Assembly (NCBI RefSeq): GCF_030409055.1
Contig: NZ_CP116619.1
Location: 2,829,628 to 2,893,627, forward strand
Length of the DNA: 64,000 bases
Direction of reading: 5' to 3'
DNA from: Trichocoleus desertorum NBK24
GTDB taxonomy: Bacteria; Cyanobacteriota; Cyanobacteriia; FACHB-46
The notes beneath the pieces were generated by a model. It saw only the letters and a program-made list of their open reading frames with translations. It did not search any database and was not told the DNA's origin. The position numbers and the translations under genes were made by a program. This document shows positions 44,059-53,788 of the stretch, in pieces. Within the stretch, counting starts at the first letter, position 1, and each line of letters starts with the position of its first letter.

Positions 44059-45309
44059 ATGAAAGATTTTGGGCAAGTCCTAGTTGAGAAGACTGAGGGC
44101 ATTGTTGAGCAGTGGGTGGATGCAGTGCGCCAAGATCGGCAAATTGAAAGTGCAGATGACCTTTCTTCGACTGCAATTCGCAACCATATTCCCCATGTCT
44201 TGGCCGCGATGGCGACTGTGCTCTGCGAGTCTCAGGACAGCAATGTCTCGGAATTAGTCGCTGCCAGCCTCAGTCATGGCGTTTTGCGGGCGGAGCAGGG
44301 ATTTGACCCTAGAGAAATTGCGCGGGAATATCGCTTATTACGCTCAGAAATTTTTGCTGCCCTACAGTCTGAGTTACTACAGGCAGAGCCAGCCGTCATC
44401 ATTCGAGCGTTTCGGCTAATTGACGTGGTGGTGGATGAGGCGATCGCTCAATGCTTCAAAAGTTATGTAGAAGAACGGCTTCGAGAATTTGAGCAACTGC
44501 AAAGCCAACTCGCACTCACTAATCAAGAGCTAACGCGCTTGGTTCGTACCAGCCGGGAAAATCTTTCTTTGTTAGCTCACGAACTCAAAACACCGCTGAA
44601 TTCCATCATTGGCTACTCAGAACTCTTTTTGCGCCAGCAGCAGCAACTGGAAGCGAAAGATAATATTCCGAGTATTGAGAATATTGAGCGGGTGCTACGG
44701 CATGGCCGCGATTTATTGCGCTTGATCAATAATGTTTTAGAGCTATCGCGTTACGAAGCGGGCAACATGCAGCTTCATCTCACGACGATTGATGTGCGCC
44801 TGGTGATCAATAGCGTGATGGAAATGCTAGAACCCCTAGCTCTGGCTAAAGGGCTGATTCTAGACATTGATTACGACGCGGCTCCTGCCACGATCACAAC
44901 CGATCCTCTCCGGTTGCAGCAGGTGATTACTAACTTGGTGAGCAACGCAATTCGTTATACCAACACAGGCACAATTCACGTCCAGTGCCATCGCTTACCC
45001 GATCAACATTGGTCGATCGCGATCGCCGACACAGGTCTTGGCATTAGCCCAGAAGACCAAGCGCGAGTCTTTGATCCTTACTTTCGGGTCAATGAGCATT
45101 CCCCTTCTGCGTTGCCTGAAAGCACTGGCCTAGGCTTAGCGATCGTGGCGCGGCTGGTGCAGTTATTGCAGGGCCAAATTCAACTGGTGTCGGAGTTGCA
45201 TGTAGGCTCTACCTTCACCGTAGTGTTTCCTCAGCACGTTGCGGCCTCTAGCCAAACTGTCAATGTTCCCAGCTTGGCAGTAGAGGCGCTAAACCATCAC
45301 AGGCAGTAG
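44059..45309 (+). CDS. Sensor histidine kinase with RsbRD-type N-terminal domain (copy 1)
   Basis: A 416-residue soluble kinase. Residues ~5-140 form an RsbRD_N-like helical sensor (VEQWVDAVRQD, then AEQGFDPREIAREYRLLR). A short coiled coil leads to the HisKA dimerisation domain with His174 in LLAHELKTPLNSIIGYSE. The HATPase domain follows with N box NLVSNAIRYT, G1 DTGLGIS, and G2 STGLGLAIV. No transmembrane segment and no attached receiver, so a separate response regulator is needed. It is a tandem paralogue of the next gene. Confidence 0.93.
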   Translation: MKDFGQVLVEKTEGIVEQWVDAVRQDRQIESADDLSSTAIRNHIPHVLAAMATVLCESQDSNVSELVAASLSHGVLRAEQGFDPREIAREYRLLRSEIFAALQSELLQAEPAVIIRAFRLIDVVVDEAIAQCFKSYVEERLREFEQLQSQLALTNQELTRLVRTSRENLSLLAHELKTPLNSIIGYSELFLRQQQQLEAKDNIPSIENIERVLRHGRDLLRLINNVLELSRYEAGNMQLHLTTIDVRLVINSVMEMLEPLALAKGLILDIDYDAAPATITTDPLRLQQVITNLVSNAIRYTNTGTIHVQCHRLPDQHWSIAIADTGLGISPEDQARVFDPYFRVNEHSPSALPESTGLGLAIVARLVQLLQGQIQLVSELHVGSTFTVVFPQHVAASSQTVNVPSLAVEALNHHRQ

Positions 45310-45401
45310 AATTCTTTCCCTCGTACGACGCTAGGCTTAGGGCGATCCGGTTAAGCTACTCATAATGGGTAAGCGATCGCAGTTACACGGCAAGCGGCAA
45401 T

Positions 45402-46634
45402 ATGGTGGACTTTGGGCAACTACTGACCGACAAGATAGAGATCATTGAGCAAAATTGGGTGAGTGCGGTTCGGCAGGATAGCCAAATCGAGATTGCTCAG
45501 GAGCTAACTTATAAAGCCCTGCGTAATAGCTTCCCCAAAGTTTTGCAGGCAATGGCTAGCATTTTGTCGAATGACGGGGAGGGAGACCTACAAAAGCTAG
45601 TCGAAAGTAGTTTGGAACATGGTATTGTCCGCGCCGAGCAAGGATTTGACCCAGCCGAAATTGCCCGCGAATATCGTCTTTTGCGCGCCGTGATCTTTGA
45701 AACTTTGGAAACAGGATTGCTGCAAAGCTCCCCCAAAGAACTGCTGAGAGCGGTGCGCCTGATTGACACGGTAATTGATGAAGCGATCGCCCGTTGTTTT
45801 AAGAGCTATACCCACGGACGGCTCCAAGAACTAGAGCAACTACAGACGCAACTAAAGCTCACCAACCAAGAACTAACTCGTCTGGTACGGGCCAGCAAAG
45901 AAAATCTGTCGCAACTCGCTCACGAACTCAAAACTCCTTTAACTTCCATCATTGGCTATTCCGATCTCTTTCTCCGCAAGCACCGACACGAGGAAGACAA
46001 GGATACCTATCAAGAATTGGAGCACATTGAGCGTGTTCTCCGCAGTGGTCGGCAACTGCTCCACTTGATCAACGATGCCTTAGAAGTTTCTCGGTATGAT
46101 GCTGGCAAGATGAAACTGCAACCAGCACCGATTCGGGTACAGGAGACTATCCAACAGACGATCGAAATTGTTGAACCTTTAGCCCGTACTAAAGACTTGC
46201 AGTTGGTAGTTGACTGCGATCGCGCTCCAGAGCAAGTGATTACTGATGGTTTGCGTTTGCAGCAGGTGTTGATGAATCTGCTCAGTAACGCGATTCGCTA
46301 TACCGAAAACGGCTCAATTCATCTCACCTGCGAAACTCAACCTAACCAAACTTGGGCGATCGCGATTAGCGATACAGGCATTGGGATTGGGCCAAGCGAT
46401 CAGGCTCAAATCTTTGATCCTTATTTTCGGGTAATGCCAAATAACCAGTCCTATCTGTCGAATAGTACAGGGTTAGGACTGGCGATCGTGGCGCGATTAG
46501 TCCAGCTAATGCAAGGTGAGATCAAGCTAGCCTCTGAAGTTGGCGTTGGCTCCACCTTTACGGTGACGTTGCCCTTAGAGGCTAAACCTGCTGAAGTGAT
46601 GCTACACCAAGAATTGTCTCTTCAGAGCGAGTAG
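45402..46634 (+). CDS. Sensor histidine kinase with RsbRD-type N-terminal domain (copy 2)
   Basis: A 410-residue kinase aligned without gaps to the preceding one through residue 180; the phospho-acceptor is also His174 (QLAHELKTPLTSIIGYSD). N box NLLSNAIRYT, G1 DTGIGIG, G2 GLGLAIV. Differences cluster in the sensor domain, suggesting different signals or heterodimers. It lies 92 bases downstream of copy 1, probably in one transcript. The 3' end overlaps a small opposite-strand gene by 53 bases. Confidence 0.93.
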   Translation: MVDFGQLLTDKIEIIEQNWVSAVRQDSQIEIAQELTYKALRNSFPKVLQAMASILSNDGEGDLQKLVESSLEHGIVRAEQGFDPAEIAREYRLLRAVIFETLETGLLQSSPKELLRAVRLIDTVIDEAIARCFKSYTHGRLQELEQLQTQLKLTNQELTRLVRASKENLSQLAHELKTPLTSIIGYSDLFLRKHRHEEDKDTYQELEHIERVLRSGRQLLHLINDALEVSRYDAGKMKLQPAPIRVQETIQQTIEIVEPLARTKDLQLVVDCDRAPEQVITDGLRLQQVLMNLLSNAIRYTENGSIHLTCETQPNQTWAIAISDTGIGIGPSDQAQIFDPYFRVMPNNQSYLSNSTGLGLAIVARLVQLMQGEIKLASEVGVGSTFTVTLPLEAKPAEVMLHQELSLQSE

Positions 46635-46827
46635 ACGGCTGCACGATCCAGGCAGAGGTGAGATCTTCGAGGACTTTGTGGTGATGGGTTAGCGCCAGCT
46701 CATCGGTCATTAGGACTTGCAGGGTAGGCAGATAAGCCCCTTGCTCCGAGATTTGATGACCGTAGCCCACTAGTTTGCCCAACCGTCCAGTCGTTTGATG
46801 TTGTACGGAATCGCCGATCGTAAACAT
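46582..46827 (-). CDS. Small conserved hypothetical protein
   Basis: An 81-residue protein. The N-terminal part (MFTIGDSVQHQTTGRLGKLVGYGHQI) looks like a small SH3-like beta domain, followed by LPTLQVLM and a VLEDLTSAWIVQ segment. It resembles a family of short cyanobacterial proteins of unknown function. The last 17 codons are antisense to the end of the kinase gene, which is unusual but possible. It is close to the transporter ATPase gene (19 bases) and could be the last gene of that transcript. Confidence 0.68.
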   Translation of the reverse strand: MFTIGDSVQHQTTGRLGKLVGYGHQISEQGAYLPTLQVLMTDELALTHHHKVLEDLTSAWIVQPSTRSEETILGVASLQQV

Positions 46828-46846
46828 AGCTAATTCAACTCCTGCT

Positions 46847-47686
46847 CTAATCTTGAGTGAAGTAGTGATCGAGGAAGTTCAACACGTAATTCCGGAGTTC
46901 AAAATACTCTCTTGAGTTACGCATGGCAGCGCGATCGCGGGGATGAGGGAAAGGAACCTCTAAAATCTCACCAATCTTGGCCGCAGGGCCATTGGTCATC
47001 ATGACGATGCGATCGGACATATAAAGCGCCTCATCGACATCGTGGGTAATCATCATCACGGCTTGGCGTTGGTTCTCCCAAATATCGAGTACTTGCCGTT
47101 GCAACTTACCGCGGGTCAAGGCATCCAGCGCTCCAAACGGTTCATCCATCAGCAGCATCTTGGGCCGAATCGCTAAGGCCCGCGCAATCCCAACTCGTTG
47201 CTTCATCCCACCTGAAATTTCGTCTGGATATTTGTCGGCGGCAGCAGTGAGATTCACCATCGCCAAATGTTCATTGACAATCTGTTGTTTCTCACGGGCA
47301 GGGACGCGCTTTAGCACCTCATCTACTGCTAAGCGGATGTTTTCCCGCACTGTCAGCCACGGTAGCAACGAGTAGTGTTGAAAAACCATCATCCGCTCGG
47401 CTCCTGGCTTGCGGACTTCTCTACCCTCTAGCCTAACAGAGCCAGCACTGGCCGTTTCTAAACCCGCAAGAATCTTCAACAAGGTTGACTTCCCGCAACC
47501 AGAGTGACCAATGACCGAGATGAATTCATTTTCCTTAATGGTCAAGTTGATGCCATCTAAAACGACAGACTCACCCCCACCCGCTGTGGGATAGGTTTTG
47601 ACCAGGTTCTCAATCACGACAAAGTCACCTGTATAGGTTGGAGTCCGACTATCGGACTCAGTGAACTGGCTAGTTGATTTGACCAT
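46847..47686 (-). CDS. ABC transporter ATPase (NrtD/CmpD-like)
   Basis: A 279-residue nucleotide-binding subunit of the nitrate/sulfonate/bicarbonate importer family. Walker A GHSGCGKST, Q-loop VFQHYSLLPWLTV, signature ISGGMKQRVGIARAL, Walker B LLMDEPFGALDALTR, switch His in MITHDVDEAL. The protein has the family's extra C-terminal region but no fused sensor domain. It is the last of three genes permease, binding protein, ATPase. Substrate cannot be fixed between nitrate, bicarbonate and cyanate. Confidence 0.93.
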   Translation of the reverse strand: MVKSTSQFTESDSRTPTYTGDFVVIENLVKTYPTAGGGESVVLDGINLTIKENEFISVIGHSGCGKSTLLKILAGLETASAGSVRLEGREVRKPGAERMMVFQHYSLLPWLTVRENIRLAVDEVLKRVPAREKQQIVNEHLAMVNLTAAADKYPDEISGGMKQRVGIARALAIRPKMLLMDEPFGALDALTRGKLQRQVLDIWENQRQAVMMITHDVDEALYMSDRIVMMTNGPAAKIGEILEVPFPHPRDRAAMRNSREYFELRNYVLNFLDHYFTQD

Positions 47687-47725
47687 GATTAACTCCGAAG
47701 CGGCTGTAAGGGTAGGACAAAAACT

Positions 47726-49150
47726 TTAAGAGAGGAAAAATCGTTGCGGTGCGTTAGCACGAATAGCGAAACTGTTGAGGTAGCCTACGGGATCGCTGGG
47801 ATCAAATCTTTTGTTGTCAATAAATACCTCTGGCGACTCGACCTTGAAATCCTCTTCAGGAGAGGCGATACCCATTTCGGCAGCGATTTCGCGGTATAGG
47901 TCAGCTCGCCAACCTTGACTCGCCAGTTCTTCCGCGTTTTTGGGAAATTCTTTAATCTGTCCCCAACGAGCCGCCTGCGTCATCAGCCAAATACTGCGCG
48001 ATCGCCACAAAAAGGTAGAGTGCTCGTTCGGTTGCTTGGGAATGTTGTCAGGGATGTCAAAGAAAATCGTGGTATCAAGCGATCGGTCGATCCGCTCTTT
48101 GCCGTCAAAACCACCGTAGTTATACTCCCCAATGATCGCAGGACGGGTGAACTTCGGTTTCGCTCCCGTAAACGATCGCTCAGAAATGAGTTGAGCAACT
48201 TCAGCCCGATTTTCCGGTTTGCTGCAATACTGGCAAGCCTCAATCATGGCTTTGACCAAAGATCTATAGGTTTTGGGGTTTTCGTTGATGAACGATTCCA
48301 ACACACCCAGCAGGCGATCGGGGTGCCCCAGCCAAATCTCTTTCCCTTGGGCAAAAGTAAACCCAACCCCTTCCTTCCCTTTACCCAAGGGGCTAATGGC
48401 GCGGCTGTTCCAGGGTTCGGCTACCATGTAGGCTTGCATAGCTCCAATCCGCACATTGCTTACCATCTGCGGTGGGGGAATGATGATGACGCGAAATTCT
48501 TTCAGGGGATCTACGCCCGCCGCCGCCGCGAGATAGCGGACAAAGTATTCATAAATGGCAGAACTGAGCACCACTGCCCAAACCCGTTGGTCGGAGGGTT
48601 GAGTCTCAAAGTAGTTTCTAAAGTCGCGGCCAAAGGCTTCTAAGTCACCGTTGTAGTCCCGCCAAGGCCGAATGCCTGCATCCCACATGTTGCGGTTCAT
48701 GGTCATGGCGTTCCCGTGGCGATGGATGGTCATCGCGGCACATAAGGGAGCGTGTCTCGCGCCCTCGGCTCCAATCCGGGCATTGGTCACGGCACCAGAC
48801 ACCACGGGAGCGGCATCAGTACGGCCAAAGATGATGCCATCGCGAGAAGTGGCCCAACTCGCTTCTCGGTTCAGTCGCACGTTGAGGCCATACTTCCGGA
48901 AAAAGCCTTTTTTCCAGGCGATCGCAAACGGCGCGCAGTCATTCACGGGCACATAGCCCACAGTGAGATCCGGTTTCTCTAAGTCGTCCGGTTTGACGAC
49001 CTGTTTGATGGCTAGGGATTCTTCGGTTAAACCTTTAGCACTGCGATCGCCACTAATGCCACAGGAGGCAAGAGTCGTACCTACTGCCGCAGCTCCTACC
49101 CCCTTCAGAAAATCTCGTCGGTTCCATTGATGCTCAAATGTATCGCTCAT
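47726..49150 (-). CDS. Tat-exported lipoprotein, NrtA/CmpA-like solute-binding protein
   Basis: A 474-residue periplasmic binding protein. NRRDFLKGVGAAAVG is a twin-arginine signal and LASC a lipobox, so it is folded before export and anchored by lipid. The mature part has the NrtA/CmpA-family features LTVGYVPVNDCAPFAIAWKK, the GIIFGRTDAAPVVSG segment and MVAEPWNSRAI. Members of the family bind nitrate, nitrite or bicarbonate. Gene order (second, after the permease) differs from nrtABCD, where the binding protein comes first. Confidence 0.92.
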   Translation of the reverse strand: MSDTFEHQWNRRDFLKGVGAAAVGTTLASCGISGDRSAKGLTEESLAIKQVVKPDDLEKPDLTVGYVPVNDCAPFAIAWKKGFFRKYGLNVRLNREASWATSRDGIIFGRTDAAPVVSGAVTNARIGAEGARHAPLCAAMTIHRHGNAMTMNRNMWDAGIRPWRDYNGDLEAFGRDFRNYFETQPSDQRVWAVVLSSAIYEYFVRYLAAAAGVDPLKEFRVIIIPPPQMVSNVRIGAMQAYMVAEPWNSRAISPLGKGKEGVGFTFAQGKEIWLGHPDRLLGVLESFINENPKTYRSLVKAMIEACQYCSKPENRAEVAQLISERSFTGAKPKFTRPAIIGEYNYGGFDGKERIDRSLDTTIFFDIPDNIPKQPNEHSTFLWRSRSIWLMTQAARWGQIKEFPKNAEELASQGWRADLYREIAAEMGIASPEEDFKVESPEVFIDNKRFDPSDPVGYLNSFAIRANAPQRFFLS

Positions 49151-49302
49151 AGTTGGAAAAATTTTTAGCGACTATCAGTTAGCGATTGGCGATTAGTACC
49201 AAATCCATCACGCTAATCGATGAATTCTGCAAAAACATAGATGAGGGAGAGGCGTTTAGTCATACGCCCTCAAGCGGTAAATTGTGAATCGTTAAGATTA
49301 CT

Positions 49303-50154
49303 TCAGAAATTAGTTCGCTGAGCTGTGCGGTGAGTGACCAGTTGTTCTACCTTGCTAACGGCGTAGTCGAGCAGCAATCCTGTGACACCAATGACCACAA
49401 TCGCGAGAAATACCGAGTTCAGGTTCAGGCGGTTCCACTCATCCCAGACAAAAAAGCCAATCCCAATGCCACCGGTGAGCATTTCTACAGCCACAATCAC
49501 CAACCAAGCGATCCCCAAACTGATCCGTAGACCTGTAAAAATATAGGGCAGACTCGCAGGCCAAATGATTTTAGTAATGCGCCGCCAACGAGGCATTTCT
49601 AGCACTCGTGCCACATCAATGTAGTCTTGAGAAACGCTAGAAACGCCCAGTGCCGTATTAATAATTGTTGGCCATAAAGAAGTAATGAAAATTACAAAAA
49701 TAGCGGAAGGATCAGCCAAGTTAAAGATAGCTAAGGCGATCGGTAACCAAGCGAGTGGTGAGACAGGTTTAAAGATTTGAATAACTGGATTAAGCGCCAT
49801 CATAGCTGGCTTAGACATGCCCACCAAAAAACCAATTGGAATGGCTACGATCGCTGCTAAGAAAAACCCTAAAAGAACTCGACGCAGGCTAGCCAGCAGC
49901 AGCCAACCAATACCCAAGTCGCCGGGGCCGCGTCGGTAAAAGGGATGCAGAATGTAATCCAAATTAGCGACTAAAGCTTCTGGCGGAGTTGGCATTAAGT
50001 CAGGATTAAAGATGGCTGCTAACCACCACAGCAAGATAATGCCTAAAAATCCGAGCGCGGGCAGTAGAACTGTATCTCGAATTAAAAGTGGTTTCGCTCG
50101 TCGCCAAGCCACCTGTCCTGCAACCGCAATTGCAGCAAGATTGAGTTGAAGCAT
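49303..50154 (-). CDS. ABC transporter permease (NrtB/CmpB-like)
   Basis: A 283-residue permease with about six membrane helices. The ATPase-contact EAA loop is near VSQDYIDVARVLEMPRWRRI, followed by LPYIFTGLRISLGIAWLVIV and GGIGIGFFVWDEWNRLN, all characteristic of NrtB/CmpB. ATG start (MLQLNLAAIAVAG). It is the first gene of the three-gene transporter unit, with 152 bases before the binding-protein gene. Confidence 0.92.
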   Translation of the reverse strand: MLQLNLAAIAVAGQVAWRRAKPLLIRDTVLLPALGFLGIILLWWLAAIFNPDLMPTPPEALVANLDYILHPFYRRGPGDLGIGWLLLASLRRVLLGFFLAAIVAIPIGFLVGMSKPAMMALNPVIQIFKPVSPLAWLPIALAIFNLADPSAIFVIFITSLWPTIINTALGVSSVSQDYIDVARVLEMPRWRRITKIIWPASLPYIFTGLRISLGIAWLVIVAVEMLTGGIGIGFFVWDEWNRLNLNSVFLAIVVIGVTGLLLDYAVSKVEQLVTHRTAQRTNF

Positions 50155-50808
50155 TGATTTATCTCAGGGTCGAGGCAGGTACCAGTAAGTCGTCGCTATA
50201 CCAACCAAGGACACTGAAAAGACCAGATTAAAAAAATGCTGATCTTCAGTCTCCTCTCAATGCCGACGGAGTTAGCTGACGGGCTAGGACTGAGAGATGT
50301 CCCTCCTGGCTGCTTTTAGAAACAAAGCTAGCTCAGAATAAGCCCCAAAATGTGGTTCCTCCGCTTCAGTTCTTAGCTCAAAAGCACTTGGCTTTGAATA
50401 TAGTGCGATCGCACTTGCTAAAAACTGAATTAGGCTGACTTACTATATTTAATTTTCAGCAGTCTAGCACTACTTTTTGCGATCGGCAATTATTCCGGAG
50501 ATGGAAGCAAAAAAATGTTACTGAGCCAACAAATTCAAAGAATCTGATGCATAGATTAAATAGCCACAAGAGTCATATTTGACTGAAGGTTAGATCGGCT
50601 TTTCTTGAACTAATAAATAATTCATTTTTTGAAAAAGCTGATTCTTTGATTTTATTTTTAGGATTTTCTTGATACTTTTTGACGGAAGTAACTTTGGATA
50701 GTCTATAAAGTTTTTTGCTCTTTGAATTCAGGATCAGCCGCGATCGCGTGAATTCTGGCTCCGGTTCCTTGTTATGCTGAAACACTGGACTCGCTATTGA
50801 TCGAAACC
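50155..50808. other. Divergent transporter-chlD intergenic region
   Basis: 654 bases. It contains a 14-bp perfect palindrome AGTGCGATCGCACT at 50402-50415 centred on HIP1. No clear NtcA site (GTA-N8-TAC) was found in a direct scan, so nitrogen control cannot be claimed from the sequence. A GACGGAAGTA string near 50681 lacks the flanking pairing of a glutamine aptamer. An 83-codon minus-strand frame at 50573-50824 is considered spurious. Confidence 0.5.
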
Positions 50809-52872
50809 ATGCCTGCGCTGACAAACCCGTCGATTACTGCTTTTCCTCTCGCCGCTGTTGTAGGTCAAGAAGCCATCAAGATGGCCTTGTTACTAGCTGC
50901 CGTTGATCCTGGTTTGGGCGGGGTGGTGATTGCGGGTCGGCGAGGGACTGCCAAGTCAGTCATGGCACGGGCAATTCACGCCCTACTGCCCCCGATCGAA
51001 ATCGTTAAAGGCTCCGCTTGCAATTGCGACCCCAACAATCCCCGCGAGTGGGATGACCAGTTACTGGCCGAGGCTGCTAGTGGTCAGATGCCTGTAATTG
51101 GCGGTCTGCCCCTCCCCTTCACCGAAGTTATCCCTTCGCCCTTCATCCAAATTCCGCTGGGTGTGACTGAAGATCGCTTGCTTGGTTCAGTAGATGTCAG
51201 TCAGTCCATCAAGCGCGGAGAAACGGTTTTCCAGCCCGGACTGTTGGCTGAAGCCCATCGAGGCGTGATGTATGTCGATGAAATTAACCTCCTAGATGAC
51301 CAGATTGCCAATCTCTTGCTCGGCACCCTAACAGAAGGCCGTAACCAGGTAGAGCGGGAAGGCATTAGTTTTCAGCATCCTTGCAAGCCGTTGCTAATTG
51401 CCACCTACAACCCAGAAGAAGGCCCACTCCGAGAGCATTTGCTAGATCGAATTGCGATCGCCCTTTCTGCCGATGCGGTTTTAGGTATTGATGAGCGAGT
51501 GCAAGCAGTAGACCAAGCTACGCAATACGCCAACTCCCCCCAAGCTTTCCTAGATCAGTACGACGAAGATCTGGATGGCCTCAAAACTCAAATCGTTTTA
51601 GCTCGCGAGTGGCTGAAAGATGTACAGATTCAGTCAGAGCAGGTTGCCTATCTGGTTAATGAAGCGCTACGGGGCGGCGTACAAGGTCACCGAGCGGAAC
51701 TATTTGCAGTGCGAGTCGCTAAAGCTCATGCGGCATTAGAAGGTCGAGCCAGCGTCAACGCCGACGATCTGCGACGGGCTGTAGAACTGGTGATTGTGCC
51801 CCGATCCACGATCGTTCAAACCCCACCCGAAGAACCACCTGCGCCCCCACCGCCACCGCCCCAGCAAAACCAAGACGAACCCCAAGACGAATCTGAGCAA
51901 GACCAAGACGAGCAAGAAGAAGAAAAAGACGAGCAAGACGACCCAGAGCAAGAGCAAGAACCGCCCAACGTGCCGGAGGAGTTCATCTTTGACCCCGAAG
52001 GTGTGATTCTCGACCCGTCTGTGCTGTACTTCGCCCAAATGGCTGCTAATCGGCAGGGTAAGTCAGGCGCTCGCACCATTATCTTCTCGGAAGATCGCGG
52101 TCGCTACATCAAGCCGATGTTGCCACGCGGTCAAGTGCGACGAATCGCGGTAGATGCCACCCTTAGAGCTGCCGCTCCTTACCAAAAGGCTCGCCGTCAA
52201 CGTCAACCCGACCGTCGGGTGATTGTGGAGCAAACGGATATTCGGGCTAAGCGGCTGGCGCGTAAAGCGGGAGCCTTGGTGGTGTTCGTAGTTGATGCTT
52301 CTGGCTCAATGGCGCTAAACCGGATGCAGTCTGCCAAAGGCGCTGTCTTGCAATTGTTGACCGAAGCCTACCAAAACCGGGACCAAATTGCCCTGATTCC
52401 CTTCCGAGGCGAACAGGCAGAAGTGCTTCTCCCTCCCACTCGATCGATCGCAGCTGCCCGCAAACGGCTCGATCGCATGCCTTGTGGGGGTGGTTCTCCT
52501 TTAGCGCACGGTCTGACGCAAGCTGTCCGAGTCGGCATGAACGCCCAGCAGTCCGGAGATATTGGACAAGTGGTGATTGTGGCGATTACCGATGGCCGTG
52601 GCAATGTATCGCTGGCGCGATCGCTGGGTGAACCGATTCAGGAAGGCGAAAAGCCCGACATTAAAGGAGAACTGCTAGAAATCGCTGGGAAGATTCGCGG
52701 CCTACGAATTCAACTGCTGGTGATTGACACCGAAAGCAAGTTCATTTCCACAGGTTTCGCCAAAGAGCTAGCCAAGCACGCGGGCGGTAAATACTACCAT
52801 CTGCCCAAAGCCACCGATCGCGCCATTGCCTCGATGGCCAGAAATGCGATCGCCGATGTCAGAACCCGCTAA
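50809..52872 (+). CDS. chlD: Magnesium protoporphyrin chelatase subunit D
   Basis: A 687-residue subunit of the enzyme that inserts magnesium into protoporphyrin IX for chlorophyll. Residues ~5-330 form an AAA+ module with GRRGTAKS at 43-50. Residues ~345-395 are the proline-rich and then acidic linker typical of ChlD. The C-terminal ~200 residues are a von Willebrand A domain with the MIDAS motif DASGSMA. ATG 50809 is preferred over a TTG four codons upstream. No chlH or chlI is nearby. Length matches cyanobacterial ChlD. Confidence 0.97.
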   Translation: MPALTNPSITAFPLAAVVGQEAIKMALLLAAVDPGLGGVVIAGRRGTAKSVMARAIHALLPPIEIVKGSACNCDPNNPREWDDQLLAEAASGQMPVIGGLPLPFTEVIPSPFIQIPLGVTEDRLLGSVDVSQSIKRGETVFQPGLLAEAHRGVMYVDEINLLDDQIANLLLGTLTEGRNQVEREGISFQHPCKPLLIATYNPEEGPLREHLLDRIAIALSADAVLGIDERVQAVDQATQYANSPQAFLDQYDEDLDGLKTQIVLAREWLKDVQIQSEQVAYLVNEALRGGVQGHRAELFAVRVAKAHAALEGRASVNADDLRRAVELVIVPRSTIVQTPPEEPPAPPPPPPQQNQDEPQDESEQDQDEQEEEKDEQDDPEQEQEPPNVPEEFIFDPEGVILDPSVLYFAQMAANRQGKSGARTIIFSEDRGRYIKPMLPRGQVRRIAVDATLRAAAPYQKARRQRQPDRRVIVEQTDIRAKRLARKAGALVVFVVDASGSMALNRMQSAKGAVLQLLTEAYQNRDQIALIPFRGEQAEVLLPPTRSIAAARKRLDRMPCGGGSPLAHGLTQAVRVGMNAQQSGDIGQVVIVAITDGRGNVSLARSLGEPIQEGEKPDIKGELLEIAGKIRGLRIQLLVIDTESKFISTGFAKELAKHAGGKYYHLPKATDRAIASMARNAIADVRTR

Positions 52873-52893
52873 GCCAGAAAACTAAGTAGCAAC

Positions 52894-52926
52894 AAAAATG
52901 CCAGATTGATTAAGTTCAATCTGGCA
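52894..52926 (-). terminator. Rho-independent terminator of sigF
   Basis: TGCCAGATTGA (52899-52909) and TCAATCTGGCA (52916-52926) form a perfect 11-bp stem with a 6-base loop. On the minus strand a TTTTT tract (52898-52894) follows, so it ends the sigF transcript. A second short hairpin (GCTAATC / GATTAGC, 52983-52999) lies closer to the stop. Confidence 0.9.
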
Positions 52927-53005
52927 GATGCAGGAGGATCTGATGTAGGAAAATCTATGGCTAACTTAGATGGCTATAGATGGCTAATCTGAGATTAGCT
53001 AAATT

Positions 53006-53788
53006 CTAGGGGTCAGTTTGCAATTCTTGAGGTTGGAGATAAGCCACCATCTGCTGGATGCCTCTCTGGATGCGTCGGGTTACGGTCATGGGGCTGACCT
53101 CAATCCGCTCTGCCACTTCTTTGCGGGACAAATCACTGAAGTACACTAGCTCGATCGCGGCTCTGGTCTTGTCTTCTAGCTGGCTCAGCGCTCTCTGCAA
53201 CTGCTGGCGGTCTTCTTCGAGCAACTGCAAGGTCTGGTAGTGAGCATCGGGGATCATGTCGCCGAGGGTCACTGTGGAGTCTACTTGTTGCGAAACCGTA
53301 GCATCCAAGCTCAGCAAGGAGCGATTCTTCCCTGCGAGTTTGATGTCGCGCCACTCATTGACTGAGACGCCTAGCTGACTAGCGACTTCTGCGTCCTGGG
53401 GCTGCCGTCCCAACTCTTTCATCAAAGACTCGCGTACCTTCTGCCCTTCCTTCTGCAAGTCTTGCCAGCGGCGAGGAATCTTCACTGTGTTGCCGCGATC
53501 GCGGAGGAAGTGGAGCATCTCACCACGAATGTAGGGAACGGCAAAAGAGCTGAAGGCGCAACCTTGGGAAGGGTTGAAGCGCTCGATGGCGCGGATGAGA
53601 CCGAGATGACCGATTTGCTCCAGGTCTTCGTAAGGTTCTGCACACTGATGGCTGACTTGGTGAGCAATCTTCCGCACGAGTCCAGCGTTGAGGCGGACGA
53701 GTTGGTTGCGCCGAGAGACGGAGGGGGTCTGGTGGTAGGCAACCAGGAGTTCCATGACTTGAGAGCGGGGAGAAGATTGAGTAGTCAT
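53006..53788 (-). CDS. sigF: Group 3 sigma factor SigF
   Basis: A 260-residue sigma factor of the SigB/F/G (group 3) class. Region 2 (AEPYEDLEQIGHLGLIRAIERF, FSSFAVPYIRGEM) and region 3 (IPRRWQDLQKEGQKVR) are characteristic. Region 4 ends with SRKEVAERIEVSPMTVTRRIQRG. In cyanobacteria SigF controls motility, pili and stress genes; that role is inferred from the family. Start at MTTQSS (53788); an upstream frame gives an unconserved extension. A strong terminator follows the gene. Confidence 0.93.
   Translation of the reverse strand: MTTQSSPRSQVMELLVAYHQTPSVSRRNQLVRLNAGLVRKIAHQVSHQCAEPYEDLEQIGHLGLIRAIERFNPSQGCAFSSFAVPYIRGEMLHFLRDRGNTVKIPRRWQDLQKEGQKVRESLMKELGRQPQDAEVASQLGVSVNEWRDIKLAGKNRSLLSLDATVSQQVDSTVTLGDMIPDAHYQTLQLLEEDRQQLQRALSQLEDKTRAAIELVYFSDLSRKEVAERIEVSPMTVTRRIQRGIQQMVAYLQPQELQTDP

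Noticed and set aside
50676-50695. GACGGAAGTA string resembling part of the glutamine riboswitch
   Set aside because: The flanking 5' CGTTCA and 3' GAAGGAACG pairing elements are absent and the next gene is chlD.
50573-50824. 83-codon minus-strand frame between the transporter and chlD
   Set aside because: A+T-rich, Lys/Ser-rich product without conserved features, overlapping the chlD start.
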